DNA of 64,000 bases from JBDSSS01 sp963764195 (GCA_963764195.1 CAVXRG010000002.1:372001-436000), one strand, 5' to 3'. Positions 49,059-58,103 are shown, counted from the stretch's first letter. Numbers and translations: made by a program. Notes: generated by a model not told the origin, from the sequence alone.

Positions 49059-50645
49059 TCAGCGTGCGGCCTGCGTCGCCTTCTCGACGATCGGGTCGTG
49101 GACGACCTTCGCGTCGTCGGCGTCGCCACCGGGGTTCGGGGCGCCGTTGCCGGCCTTGACGGCCTGCTCGATCTTGGCGCCGGTCTCGGCGTCGACGCTC
49201 TTCCAGTAGTCGAACGCCCGCTCGAGCACCGGCGACTTCACGCCGCCGAGGAGGTGCCCGGCCACGGTCTCGACGAACATCTCCCGCTGCTTGTCGTCCC
49301 AGACGTCGCGCACGAGGGCGCCCGCCTGGCTGAAGTCGTCGTCGTCCTCGCGCAGGGTGTAGGCCTGCCGGACCATCGCGCCGTCGGCCTCCCAACCGTC
49401 CTCGACCTCACCGACGTTGTCGGCGTAGCCGCGACCCATGCTGTTGGGGGCGTAGACCGGCGCGTCACCGTTGTGGTCGAAGGCCATCGGGCCGTCCTGC
49501 GTGTAGGTGTTGAGGTTCTCCACACGGGGCCGGTTGACCGGCAGCTGGAGGTAGTTCGGACCGATGCGGTAGCGGTGGGTGTCGCTGTAGGCGAACGCGC
49601 GGCCGAGGAGCATCTTGTCGGGGCTGAAGCCGATACCGGGCACGACCGAGGACGGCTCGAACGCGGACTGCTCGATCTGGGCGAAGAAGTTGTCCGGGTT
49701 GCGGTTGAGCGTCATCGTGCCGACCTTGATCAGCGGGTAGTCGCTGTGCGGCCACACCTTCGTCAGGTCGAACGGGTTGAGGTGGTAGTCCCGGGCCTCG
49801 TCGTAGGGCATCGCCTGGATGTGCAGGGTCCAGCTCGGGAAGTCGCCCTCGTCGATCGCGGTGTAGAGGTCACGGCGGTGGTGGTCGGCGTCCTGGCCGG
49901 CGATCCGCTCGGCCTCGGCGCCGGTGAGGCCCTCGACGCCCTGGTTGGACAGGAAGTGGTACTTGATCCAGTGCTTCTCACCGGCCTCGTTGATCCAGAG
50001 GAAGGTGTGGCTGCCGTAGCCATTCATGTGGCGGAACGTCTTCGGGATGCCGCGGTCACCCATGAGGTAGGTGACCTGGTGGGCCGACTCGGGGTTGAGG
50101 CTCCAGAAGTCCCACTGCATGTGGTTGTCGCGCAGGCCCGAGCCGCCGAGGCGCTTCTGGCTGCGGATGAAGTGCGGGAACTTCATCGTGTCGCGGATGA
50201 AGAACACCGGGGTGTTGTTTCCGACGAGGTCGTAGTTGCCCTCGGTCGTGTAGAACTTCAGCGAGAAACCGCGGGGGTCGCGCCAGGTGTCGGGGCTGCC
50301 CTGCTCGCCGGCGACGGTGGAGAAGCGTGCGAGCATCTCGGTCTTGACGCCCGGCTGGAAGAGCGCGGCCTTCGTGTACCTGCTGACGTCCTCGGTCGTC
50401 TCGAACTCACCGAACGCGCCGGAGCCCTTGGCGTGGACGTTGCGCTCGGGGATGCGCTCACGGTTGAAGTGCGCCATCTGGTTGAGGAAGTGCACGTCGT
50501 GCAGCAGGATCGGGCCGTCAGCCCCGAGAGTGAGCGAGTTGCGGTCGCTCGGCGCGGGGGCGCCGCTGTCGGTGTGCGATCCGAGGTGGGCCTCCTCGCT
50601 GGGTGCGGTCTCGATGGACTCGCGGGACGTGGTGCTGTCCGTCAT
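49059..50645 (-). CDS. katA: Monofunctional haem catalase
   Basis: The 528-residue enzyme breaks down hydrogen peroxide. It has the distal His71 region (RERIPERNVHAKGSGAFG), the Asn in DLVGNNTPVFFIRD, and the proximal haem-ligand Tyr in the segment RAFAYSDTHRYRIGPN. It is a clade-3-like small-subunit catalase with a C-terminal extension of about 40 residues. AAGGAG lies 6 nt before ATG 50645, and the ATG overlaps the fur stop (ATGA), so regulator and enzyme are translated together, a peroxide-inducible arrangement. Confidence 0.95.
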   Translation of the reverse strand: MTDSTTSRESIETAPSEEAHLGSHTDSGAPAPSDRNSLTLGADGPILLHDVHFLNQMAHFNRERIPERNVHAKGSGAFGEFETTEDVSRYTKAALFQPGVKTEMLARFSTVAGEQGSPDTWRDPRGFSLKFYTTEGNYDLVGNNTPVFFIRDTMKFPHFIRSQKRLGGSGLRDNHMQWDFWSLNPESAHQVTYLMGDRGIPKTFRHMNGYGSHTFLWINEAGEKHWIKYHFLSNQGVEGLTGAEAERIAGQDADHHRRDLYTAIDEGDFPSWTLHIQAMPYDEARDYHLNPFDLTKVWPHSDYPLIKVGTMTLNRNPDNFFAQIEQSAFEPSSVVPGIGFSPDKMLLGRAFAYSDTHRYRIGPNYLQLPVNRPRVENLNTYTQDGPMAFDHNGDAPVYAPNSMGRGYADNVGEVEDGWEADGAMVRQAYTLREDDDDFSQAGALVRDVWDDKQREMFVETVAGHLLGGVKSPVLERAFDYWKSVDAETGAKIEQAVKAGNGAPNPGGDADDAKVVHDPIVEKATQAAR

Positions 50646-51199
50646 TGCTGCTCCTTCGTGGGACTGGTCGAACTGCTGGTCGACGGGTGGGTCCGGCTGC
50701 CGGACGGGCCGGCAGGAGTCGTGGTCCGCTGGGCGACCAGCGGGGTGGGGAGCACGGGGGCCGACGGGTCGGGGCCCGGCTGCTGGCACGAAGGACACGT
50801 ACCCCAGTAGGTCACCTCGGCCTCGTCGATGGTGAAGCCGTGCGTCGAGGGTGCGTCGAGACAGGGGGCCTCGCCGACGATGCAGTCGACGTCGGAGACG
50901 GCGCCGCACGACCGGCAGACGACGTGGTGGTGGTTGTCGCCCACCCGCGCCTCGTAGCGGGCGGGCGAGCCGGCTGGCTCGATGCGCCGGACGAGGCCCG
51001 CGGCGGTGAGGGCGCGGAGCACGTCGTAGACGGCCTGGGTCGAGACCTTCCCGAGGCGCGCGCGAACGGCTGAAGTCAGGGTGTCCACATCGGCGTGCGG
51101 CCGGCCGTGGATCTCGGCCAGCACCGCGGTGCGTGGGCCCGTGACGCGCAGCGAGGCGGCGCGGAGCTGGTCCTCGAAGGAGTGGGGCATGGGAGTCAT
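50642..51199 (-). CDS. Fur-family regulator (PerR/CatR/FurA-like)
   Basis: The 185-residue repressor has the Fur winged helix (VTGPRTAVLAEIHGRPHADVDTLTSAVRARLGKVSTQAVYDVLRALTAAGLVRRI), the metal site HHHVVCRSCGAVSDVDC and a second CxxC (GTCPSCQQ). A Pro/Ser/Thr-rich tail of about 45 residues follows, longer than usual. Coupling to catalase points to a peroxide sensor, not an iron sensor. ATG 51199 has GGAGG at 8 nt; ATG 51205 is too close to that site. The palindrome ATCACGTGAT (51218-51227) upstream is a candidate operator. Confidence 0.9.
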   Translation of the reverse strand: MTPMPHSFEDQLRAASLRVTGPRTAVLAEIHGRPHADVDTLTSAVRARLGKVSTQAVYDVLRALTAAGLVRRIEPAGSPARYEARVGDNHHHVVCRSCGAVSDVDCIVGEAPCLDAPSTHGFTIDEAEVTYWGTCPSCQQPGPDPSAPVLPTPLVAQRTTTPAGPSGSRTHPSTSSSTSPTKEQQ

Positions 51200-51217
51200 C
51201 GACATCCCCTCCAACCA

Positions 51218-51227
51218 ATCACGTGAT
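51218..51227. promoter_or_regulatory. Palindrome ATCACGTGAT upstream of fur-katA
   Basis: This perfect 10-bp palindrome lies just downstream of a TTGACT -35-like box (51242-51237, minus strand) and 19 bp before the fur start. Its position suits autoregulation. Confidence 0.45.
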
Positions 51228-51314
51228 CTGGAACGAGTCAAGAAAACTCAGCGAAGTGACAGGGAAGTCCCCGTCCACGTCCAGTGACGGCCGGGGCGTC
51301 CTCCAGTCGGCACC

Positions 51315-51577
51315 ATGGGCGTCCGGTCGAGCGCGCGGGTGGCTGCCGCCTCGGGCCTCGTCCTGTCGGCCGTCCTGCTCGCGGGCTGCACGGACGGGCC
51401 GGGGCGTGGGGCCGGGGGACGGCGTTGCTGACCCACTCCCTTCCGTGCGACGGGTCGGTCACCACGGTCGAGGTGACAACGCTGCCGGCGGGGCGGATGC
51501 ACGTCGAGCTGCGCGATCTGCCTGCCGACACCGTCAGCGCCTACGCCGTGCTCCGCCCGGGGGGTCCCGTCAGCTGA
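51315..51577 (+). pseudogene. Frameshifted small lipoprotein gene
   Basis: ATG 51315 opens a good lipoprotein signal (about 24 residues, lipobox LLAGC) but reaches a stop after 37 codons, at 51426-51428. The frame one base back continues from about 51420 to 51577 with normal coding character (LPCDGSVTTVEVTTLPAGRM and on). The break falls in a run of G clusters (51399-51423). The intact product would be a lipoprotein of roughly 87 residues. It could be a true decay product or a sequencing error in the G-rich tract. Confidence 0.5.
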
Positions 51578-51638
51578 GCCCCACCCGGTCGGGACGGAGC
51601 CCACGAGATCTCGGTCGTGAGCGGCATACCGCCGCCGA

Positions 51639-51644
51639 TAGGCT
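51639..51644 (+). promoter_or_regulatory. -10 box TAGGCT, leaderless serS transcript
   Basis: TAGGCT ends 6 nt before the GTG at 51651. A GTATGCCG copy (51623) lies just upstream, between -10 and -35. Confidence 0.5.
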
Positions 51645-51650
51645 GGCGCG

Positions 51651-52976
51651 GTGATCGACATCAAGCTCGTGCGCGACGAACCCGACCGGGTCCGCGCCTC
51701 GCAACAGGCCCGTGGAGAGGACCCGGGGCTCGTCGACGCGATCCTCGCCGCCGACGAGCGGCGGCGGTCCTCGCTCGGTGACTTCGAGTCGTTGCGCGCC
51801 GAGCAGAAGACGGTGAGCAAGGCCGTCGGGGCGGCGATGGGCGCCTTCCAGAAGGCGAAGAAGGCGGGTGCGGCCGACGCCGACCACCTCGAGAAGGTCG
51901 CCCACGCCGCGCGGGCCAAGGCTGGGTCGCTGAGCGAGCAGGTCAAGGCTCTCGAGTCCGGCGCCGACGAGGCCGGGGCCGAGCTCGACTCGCTGCTGCG
52001 CCGGGTCGGCAACGTCATCATCGACGGCGTGCCCGTCGGCGGTGAGGACGACTACGTCGTGCTGGAGACGGTCGGCACCCCGCGTGACTTCTCCGCAGAG
52101 GGCTTCGAACCGCTCGACCACCTCGCCCTCGGTGAGCGGCTCGGCGCCATCGACATGGAGCGCGGCGCCAAGGTCGGCGGCGCGCGCTTCTACTTCCTCA
52201 CCGGCGTCGGCGCCCTGCTCGAGCTCGCGCTGCTCAACATGGCGATGGCGCAGGCGACCGCGGCCGGCTTCACGCCGATGATCACCCCGACGCTGGCCCG
52301 CGCCGACATGATGCAGGGCGCGGGCTTCATGGACGCCCACGCCGACGAGGTCTACCGCCTCGAGGCCGACGACCTCTACCTCACCGGTACCTCGGAGGTG
52401 GCGCTCGCCGGCTATCACGCCGACGAGATCATCGACCTGTCGGCGGGCCCGAAGCGGTATGCCGGGTGGTCGGCCTGCTACCGCCGCGAGGCCGGCTCGC
52501 ACGGCAAGGACACCCGAGGCATCATCCGGGTGCACCAGTTCCACAAGGTCGAGATGTTCAGCTACTGCCGGCCCGAGGACGCCGAGGCCGAGCACCAGCG
52601 GCTCCTCGCCTGGGAGCGCGAGATGCTCGCCAAGATCGAGGTGCCCTACCGCATCATCGACACGGCAGCCGGCGACCTCGGCGGGCCGGCCGCCCGCAAG
52701 TTCGACTGCGAGGCCTGGGTGCCGACGCAGGGCAAGTTCCGCGAGCTGAGCTCGACGTCGAACTGCACGACCTACCAGGCGCGCCGGCTCGGCACGCGCG
52801 AGCGCGACCCCAACGGCTCGGGCACGCGCACCGTGGCGACCCTCAACGGCACGCTCGGCACGACCCGCTGGCTCGTCGCGATCCTCGAGAACCACCAGCA
52901 GCCCGACGGCTCGGTCGTCGTGCCGGCGGCGCTGCGGCCCTTCCTCGGTCTCGACGTCCTCACGCCCACCGCCTGA
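51651..52976 (+). CDS. serS: Seryl-tRNA synthetase
   Basis: The 441-residue class II enzyme charges tRNA-Ser. The start MIDIKLVRDEPDRVRASQQARG leads into the tRNA-binding coiled coil (about 30-105). The catalytic core has TGTSEVALAGYHADEI, the motif 2 loop YRREAGSHGKDTRGIIRVHQFHKVEMF, and motif 3 NGTLGTTRWLVAILENHQQPDG. Length is normal. GTG 51651 directly follows a -10 box, so the mRNA is probably leaderless. A strong inverted repeat follows the stop (52984-53033). Confidence 0.96.
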   Translation: MIDIKLVRDEPDRVRASQQARGEDPGLVDAILAADERRRSSLGDFESLRAEQKTVSKAVGAAMGAFQKAKKAGAADADHLEKVAHAARAKAGSLSEQVKALESGADEAGAELDSLLRRVGNVIIDGVPVGGEDDYVVLETVGTPRDFSAEGFEPLDHLALGERLGAIDMERGAKVGGARFYFLTGVGALLELALLNMAMAQATAAGFTPMITPTLARADMMQGAGFMDAHADEVYRLEADDLYLTGTSEVALAGYHADEIIDLSAGPKRYAGWSACYRREAGSHGKDTRGIIRVHQFHKVEMFSYCRPEDAEAEHQRLLAWEREMLAKIEVPYRIIDTAAGDLGGPAARKFDCEAWVPTQGKFRELSSTSNCTTYQARRLGTRERDPNGSGTRTVATLNGTLGTTRWLVAILENHQQPDGSVVVPAALRPFLGLDVLTPTA

Positions 52977-52983
52977 CCCCTCC

Positions 52984-53033
52984 CGGTTCGATGTATCCGC
53001 GCACCCCCTGGGGTTCGCAGATACATCGAACCG
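52984..53033. repeat. Large inverted repeat after serS
   Basis: Arms of 18 bp (52984-53001 and 53016-53033; CGGTTCGATGTATCCGCG and its complement) have one mismatch and a 14-nt loop. It may act as a terminator, although no U tract follows. Confidence 0.75.
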
Positions 53034-53070
53034 CTCGACGCGGCGGGGGCCAACGGGTAAGGGTGGGGGC

Positions 53071-54441
53071 ATGGCAGACGACGCGCACACCTTCGACATC
53101 ATCGTGATCGGCCTGGGCCCCGGCTCGGAGTCGGTCGCCGGCACGCTCGCCGAGGAGGGCCTCAGCGTCCTCGGCGTCGACCACCGCCTCGTCGGCGGGG
53201 AGTGCCCCTACTGGGGCTGCATCCCCTCGAAGATGATGATCCGCGCCGCCGACGCGCTCGCGGAGGCCCGGCGGGTCCCCGAGCTCGCCGGCTCGGTCGG
53301 TGACGTCGTGCCCGACTGGTCGCTCGTCGCGAAGCGGATCCGCGACGAGGCGACCGACGACTGGGACGACCAGGCCGCCGTCGAGCGCTTCACCGGACAG
53401 GGCGGCACGTTCGTTCGCGGCACGGGGAAGATCACCGGGCCCGGGACGGTCGCGGTCGACGGCGTGACGTATGCCGCTCGCCGGGGGATCGTCGTCGGCA
53501 CCGGGACCGTGCCCGCCATCCCGCCGGTGCCGGGCCTGTCCGACACGCCGCACTGGACCAACCACGAGATCGTCGAGGCCGAGACGCTGCCCGACTCGAT
53601 CATCGTGCTCGGGGGCGGCGCGATCGGCTGCGAGCTGAGCCAGGTGATGGCGCGCTTCGGCACGACGGTGACCATCGTCGAGGCGGCCCCGAGCCTCGTC
53701 GCGGCCGAGGAGCCCGAGTCGGGCTCGACCCTGCAGGAGGTCTTCGAGGCCGAGGGCATCACGGTCCACGTCGGCGCCCGAGCCGAGAAGGTCGAGCAGG
53801 ACGGCGACGAGGTCGTCGTCACCCTCGAGGGCGGCACGACGGTGCGGGCCGACCGGGTGCTCGTCGCGACCGGCCGCAAGGCCGACCCCGCCGCCGCCGG
53901 TCTCGACACCGTCGGTGTCCCGACGGACGCGCGGACCGCGCCGGTCGACGACCGGTGCCGGGTCGCCGAGGGGGTCTGGGCCGTCGGGGACATCACCGGC
54001 AAGGGCGCCTTCACCCACGTCTCGATGTACCAGGCCGCCATCGTCATCCGCGACATCCTCGGCCAGGACGGACCGCCCGCCGACTACGACGCACTGCCCC
54101 GGGTCACCTTCACCGACCCCGAGGTCGGCGCCGTCGGACTCACCGAGAAGCAGGCCCGCGAGCGCTACGACCGCGTCGAGGTCGGGATCGCCCCGCTCGG
54201 GGAGACGACGCGCGGCTGGATCCACAAGGTCGGCAACGAGGGCTTCATCAAGGTCGTCGCCGACGCCGACCGCGGCGTGCTCGTCGGCGCGACCACGATG
54301 GGCCCGGCCGGGGGAGAGGTGATGGGTGCCCTCGCCGTCGCGATCCACGCGGAGGTCCCCGTCGCCACCCTGACGTCGATGATCTACGCCTACCCGACCT
54401 TCCACCGCGGCATCGAGACGGCGCTCGGCAACCTCGCCTGA
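53071..54441 (+). CDS. Pyridine nucleotide-disulfide oxidoreductase (lipoamide/mercuric reductase-like)
   Basis: The 456-residue flavoprotein has the FAD motif IIVIGLGPGSESVAGTLAEEG and the redox disulfide GGECPYWGCIPSK. It also has an NAD(P) fold (IIVLGGGAIGCELSQVMARFG), the FAD segment VWAVGDITGKGAFTHVSMYQA and a dimerisation domain. Two differences from lipoamide dehydrogenase stand out. The disulfide spacing has Tyr-Trp between the cysteines, and the C-terminal active-site His-Pro is replaced (YAYPTFHRGIE), so the usual catalytic base is missing. It is probably not the pyruvate dehydrogenase E3; the substrate is unknown. Confidence 0.88.
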   Translation: MADDAHTFDIIVIGLGPGSESVAGTLAEEGLSVLGVDHRLVGGECPYWGCIPSKMMIRAADALAEARRVPELAGSVGDVVPDWSLVAKRIRDEATDDWDDQAAVERFTGQGGTFVRGTGKITGPGTVAVDGVTYAARRGIVVGTGTVPAIPPVPGLSDTPHWTNHEIVEAETLPDSIIVLGGGAIGCELSQVMARFGTTVTIVEAAPSLVAAEEPESGSTLQEVFEAEGITVHVGARAEKVEQDGDEVVVTLEGGTTVRADRVLVATGRKADPAAAGLDTVGVPTDARTAPVDDRCRVAEGVWAVGDITGKGAFTHVSMYQAAIVIRDILGQDGPPADYDALPRVTFTDPEVGAVGLTEKQARERYDRVEVGIAPLGETTRGWIHKVGNEGFIKVVADADRGVLVGATTMGPAGGEVMGALAVAIHAEVPVATLTSMIYAYPTFHRGIETALGNLA

Positions 54442-54533
54442 CCGGTTCGGCGCGCCGGGAACGGACGGTGACCTCCGGGTGAAGGGACGGCGTCGCCCGC
54501 GTCGGGCGGCGCCCGGGGCGGGGGGCAGCCGGA

Positions 54534-54539
54534 TAGCGT
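54534..54539 (+). promoter_or_regulatory. -10 box TAGCGT, leaderless HAD hydrolase transcript
   Basis: TAGCGT ends 7 nt before the ATG at 54547. It argues against the in-frame GTG at 54538, which lies within the box. Confidence 0.5.
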
Positions 54540-54546
54540 GTCCACC

Positions 54547-55404
54547 ATGGCTTCTCGACTGCTGGCCCTCGACCTCGACGGCACGACCCTCAACCACATG
54601 GGCGAGCTCTCCGACCGCGTCGGTGAGACGATCCGGTCGCTGCCGGACGACGTCGAGGTCGTCATCGCGACCGGACGGTCGATCATCGCCACGACCCCGA
54701 TCCTCGACGCGCTCGCCCTGACGACGGGGTATGCCGTCTGCGCCAACGGCGCCGTCACCCTCCGCCTCGACCCGACCGAGGCCGACGGCTACGAGATCAT
54801 CGACAAGGTCACCTTCGACCCGCGGGCCGTCCTCGAGAAGATGCGGGTCGCGCTGCCCGGCGCGCTCATCGCCGTCGAGGAGCTCGGCGTCGGCTTCAAG
54901 GTCTCGCGACACTTCCCCGACGGCGAGCTGATGGGCGCCTCCCGCGAGGTGACCTGGGAGGAGCTCGTCGAGCACCCCGTCACTCGCGTCACGCTGCGCC
55001 AGCCGGAGGCCAGCGCCGAGGAGTTCATGGAGATGGTCGAGCGGGCCGGTCTGCACGGCGTCTCCTACGCCGTGGGCTGGTCGGCCTGGCTCGACATCAA
55101 CCCCGAGGGTGTCTCGAAGGCCTCGGCCCTCGAGCTCGTGCGGCGCCACCTGGCGGTCGAGCCGATCCACACCGTCGCCTGCGGGGACCAACGCAACGAC
55201 CTCGAGATGCTCTACTGGGCGGCCTGGGGTGTGGCCATGGGCAACGCCCCCGACGAGGTCAAGGCGATCGCCGACGAAGTGACCGGTGACGTCGACGACG
55301 ACGGGCTCGTGCCGGTGCTCGAAGGCGTCGCCGAGGCGGCCAGGTCGGGCACGACCTTCCGCGACGGGGTGGCCTCGCAGGCGACCGCGCGGCTCACGCT
55401 CTAG
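54547..55404 (+). CDS. HAD-superfamily hydrolase (Cof-type)
   Basis: The 285-residue protein has the HAD catalytic motif LLALDLDGTTL (the first Asp is the nucleophile), motif II VVIATGRS, and the late motif ACGDQRNDLEMLYWAAWGVAMGNAPDEVKAIA. This is the Cof/IIB-cap group, with a cap domain of about 100 residues between motifs II and III. Such enzymes dephosphorylate sugar or nucleotide phosphates; the substrate is not predictable. It is a separate unit with a -10 box at 54534, followed by the hydrolase-reductase pair. Confidence 0.9.
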   Translation: MASRLLALDLDGTTLNHMGELSDRVGETIRSLPDDVEVVIATGRSIIATTPILDALALTTGYAVCANGAVTLRLDPTEADGYEIIDKVTFDPRAVLEKMRVALPGALIAVEELGVGFKVSRHFPDGELMGASREVTWEELVEHPVTRVTLRQPEASAEEFMEMVERAGLHGVSYAVGWSAWLDINPEGVSKASALELVRRHLAVEPIHTVACGDQRNDLEMLYWAAWGVAMGNAPDEVKAIADEVTGDVDDDGLVPVLEGVAEAARSGTTFRDGVASQATARLTL

Positions 55405-55448
55405 CCCGCCGAGCGGCATTCGCCCGGCGTGGGGAAGGGAGAGTCACC

Positions 55449-56408
55449 GTGCCGATCGTCTACATCCACGGGGTCGCCGTGCGCGACGAGGACCCGGCCC
55501 TCGCCGACGCGACGAAGCGCTTCCGGGAGGTGCCGTGGCCGCGGATCCAGGCCACCCTCCGCGAGCACCTCGCCCCGGCCGTCTCCGACGATCCCGGCGG
55601 CGTGCCGATCATGCGGATCTACTGGGGAGACCTCGGGGCCCACTTCGCCTGGGACGGGAGGTCGCTCGTCTCCCGTCCGCGCGACCCGCAGGACGAGCAG
55701 GAGGTCGCCGAGACCGCCGCCGAGCTCGTCGCGGCAGGTGCTGACGGCGACGAGCAGGGCGGGGAGACCTCTGCGACAGGACGGTTCGAGGAGGCGCGGG
55801 TCCGGGCGATCGAGCGGCTGCGTGAGACGGCCACGGCGATCCGACGTCCGCTCGAGAGCTTCCTGCCGACCTTCATCGGTGACGTGATGACCTACGTCGC
55901 CCGTCGCGGGACCGCCGACGCGCCGGGTCCGATCCCGCTGCGGGTGCTCGCCGGCCTCGAGACGGCGGCCTTCGCCGCAGCCTCCCGCGACGAGCCACTC
56001 GTCGTCATCACCCACAGCATGGGCGGGCAGATCCTCTACGACGTGCTGACCCACTTCCTGCCCCGGTTGCCCGGCTACGGCGAGATCCGGGTGGACTACT
56101 GGTGCGCGACGGCCTCTCAGGTCGGCTTCTTCGAGGAGCTCGGACTCTTCCTCGAGAGCGACCCCGGCCACTCGCGGGCGACCGGAGTGCTCACCCCGCA
56201 GCCGCCGACCGAGGTGCTCGGTGGGTGGTGGAACGTCTGGGACCACGCCGACATGCTCAGCTTCCGGGCCGAGGGGATCTTCGAGGGCGTCGACGACTCG
56301 CCCTTCTTCGTCGCCGGGACCCTCGCGACCGACCACAACGCCTACCTCGACAACCGGGACTTCCACCGGATGCTCGCCGTGCGCGTCCGTGAGAGCCTCG
56401 GTCGATGA
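55449..56408 (+). CDS. Alpha/beta-hydrolase-like protein
   Basis: The 319-residue protein starts with VYIHGVAVRDEDP (oxyanion-type HG) and contains the nucleophile elbow THSMGGQ (LVVITHSMGGQILYDVL), as in alpha/beta hydrolases. A late His (TDHNAYLDNRDFHR) could complete a triad. Residues 75-130 form an acidic, possibly coiled insertion. Many actinomycetes have such proteins of unknown substrate. GTG 55449 follows AAGGGAG at 7 nt. The stop overlaps the next gene's ATG (ATGA). Confidence 0.75.
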   Translation: MPIVYIHGVAVRDEDPALADATKRFREVPWPRIQATLREHLAPAVSDDPGGVPIMRIYWGDLGAHFAWDGRSLVSRPRDPQDEQEVAETAAELVAAGADGDEQGGETSATGRFEEARVRAIERLRETATAIRRPLESFLPTFIGDVMTYVARRGTADAPGPIPLRVLAGLETAAFAAASRDEPLVVITHSMGGQILYDVLTHFLPRLPGYGEIRVDYWCATASQVGFFEELGLFLESDPGHSRATGVLTPQPPTEVLGGWWNVWDHADMLSFRAEGIFEGVDDSPFFVAGTLATDHNAYLDNRDFHRMLAVRVRESLGR

Positions 56409-57043
56409 CCTCCGAGACCCCGCCGTCCAGTGGTCCGGGTGGGCAGGTGCGCATCCAGCTCTCGATGAGCCTCGACGGCTTCGGCGCCGGCCCCGGCGCG
56501 AGCGCGGAGCACCCGCTCGGGGTCGGCGGCGAGGCGCTGCACGTGTGGCTCGGCGACGACGATCCCGTCAACCGGCGGGCCGGTGAGGCTACCTTCGAAG
56601 GGGCCGGGGCCGTCGTCATCGGCCGGACGATGTTCGACGCCGGCCTGCCGCTCTGGAGGGCAGGGACCTTCGCCGGGCTGCCCGTCGTCGTGGCGACCCA
56701 CCGCCCGCAGCCGCCGCTGCGCTTCGACGACGGGACCACCTTCGACTTCGCCGGCGGGGCGGGGGCGAGCGACGACGACGTCATCGGCGAGGCGGTGGCG
56801 CGGGCCCGCGGGCTCGCCGGCGACCGGGACGTCGTCGTCCTCGGCGGGCCGACGACCGCCCGGGCCGTCCTCGTCGCCGGCCTGGCCGACGAGATCCGGC
56901 TCCAGGCCGTGCACGTCGTGCTCGGCGCCGGCGTCTCCTTCTTCGAGGCGGGCGACCCCGCGATCGCCCGCTTCGCCGTCGCCGAGTCGCACGAGGCGCC
57001 CGGCGTCACGCACGTCCGCCTCGTCGTGCCCGGGTCGAGGTGA
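56405..57043 (+). CDS. Dihydrofolate reductase-like (RibD C-terminal) protein
   Basis: The 212-residue protein has the RibD_C/DHFR-like fold: QLSMSLDGFGAG near the start, VVIGRTMFDAGLPLW in the middle, VVVLGGPTTARAVLVAGLADEIRLQ and LGAGVSFFE. The family is common in actinomycetes and related to riboflavin-pathway reductase domains, but most members have no demonstrated activity. It is translationally coupled to the hydrolase gene upstream. No riboflavin gene is near, so a biosynthetic role is doubtful. Confidence 0.85.
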   Translation: MTSETPPSSGPGGQVRIQLSMSLDGFGAGPGASAEHPLGVGGEALHVWLGDDDPVNRRAGEATFEGAGAVVIGRTMFDAGLPLWRAGTFAGLPVVVATHRPQPPLRFDDGTTFDFAGGAGASDDDVIGEAVARARGLAGDRDVVVLGGPTTARAVLVAGLADEIRLQAVHVVLGAGVSFFEAGDPAIARFAVAESHEAPGVTHVRLVVPGSR

Positions 57044-57077
57044 CCCCCGCTCACCCCAGCAGGCCGGGGCCTGCGGG

Positions 57078-58103
57078 TCAGCTCGACCGGGAAGGAGCGT
57101 CGGCGGCCCGGGATCGGCGGTTGGCGGCGATGCTCGTCGCGGTGACGACGGCGAGCACGACGAGGATGACGGCGAGGGACGGCAGCGTCGGGACCTCGGG
57201 CACCGACGGCCACACCGTGTGCGCCCAGTGCAGCACGAGCTTGACGCCGATGAAACCGAGGATGATCGCGAGGCCGTGGCCGAGGTGGACGAGCGAGGCG
57301 AGCGCCGTCTCGAGGACGAAGTAGAGCGCTCGCAGGCCGAGCAGGGCAAAGGCGTTCGTCGCGAAGACGAGGTAGGGGTCACCGGTGATCCCGTAGACGG
57401 CGGGCACCGAGTCGATCGCGAAGACGATGTCGGTGCCGAGGATCGCGACGGTGACGACGGCGAGCGGGGTGAGGGTGCGGCGGCCGTCGCGCACGACGGA
57501 CATCCGGGTGCCCTCGTAGGTGTCGGTGACCGGCCAGAAGCGGCGCAGCACCCGCACCGTGCGCAGCGAGCCGATGTCGATGCTGTGGTCCTCGTCGGAC
57601 AGGGCGTCGCGGCCGACCTTGACCGCGGTGACGACGAGGATCGCGCCGAAGAGCAGGAACGCCCAGGTGAAGTTCGCGATGAGCTGTGCGCCGAGGGCGA
57701 TGAAGATGCCGCGGAGCACGAGCGCCCCGGCGACGCCGATGAGCAGGACCCGCTGGCGCAGCTCGCGCGGCACGGCGAAGGACGCGAGCAGGATGATGAA
57801 GACGAAGAGGTTGTCGACGGAGAGCGATTTCTCCACGATGTAGCCGGTGTAGTACTCGAGACCCTGCTGCGAGCCGTAGGTCGCCCACAGCCAGCCGCCG
57901 AAGACGAGCGGGATGGCGACGTAGAACGCGGACCAGCCGACCGCCTCCCGCATGCTCGGGTCGTGCGGCTTGCGGGTGATCAGGAAGTCGAGCAGGAAGA
58001 GGCCGACGATGCCGGCGATGGTCACGGTCCAGAGCGTCGGTGTGCCGATGCTCGGTGCCGTCTCCAGGGCGGAGGGAATCAACGAGGGGAGGGCGGAGAT
58101 CAT
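57078..58103 (-). CDS. TerC-family integral membrane protein (probable Mn2+ exporter)
   Basis: The 341-residue protein has eight or nine hydrophobic helices and the TerC signatures EKSLSVDNLFVFIILLASFAVP and ILGTDIVFAIDSVPAVYGIT, with the acidic residues used for metal transport. TerC relatives (MeeF, YceF, Alx) export manganese and help load it onto exported enzymes. AGGAG precedes ATG 58103. The leader contains a yybP-ykoY-like manganese riboswitch (58126-58224), strong support for a Mn role. The gene is convergent with the RibD-like gene. Confidence 0.92.
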   Translation of the reverse strand: MISALPSLIPSALETAPSIGTPTLWTVTIAGIVGLFLLDFLITRKPHDPSMREAVGWSAFYVAIPLVFGGWLWATYGSQQGLEYYTGYIVEKSLSVDNLFVFIILLASFAVPRELRQRVLLIGVAGALVLRGIFIALGAQLIANFTWAFLLFGAILVVTAVKVGRDALSDEDHSIDIGSLRTVRVLRRFWPVTDTYEGTRMSVVRDGRRTLTPLAVVTVAILGTDIVFAIDSVPAVYGITGDPYLVFATNAFALLGLRALYFVLETALASLVHLGHGLAIILGFIGVKLVLHWAHTVWPSVPEVPTLPSLAVILVVLAVVTATSIAANRRSRAADAPSRSS

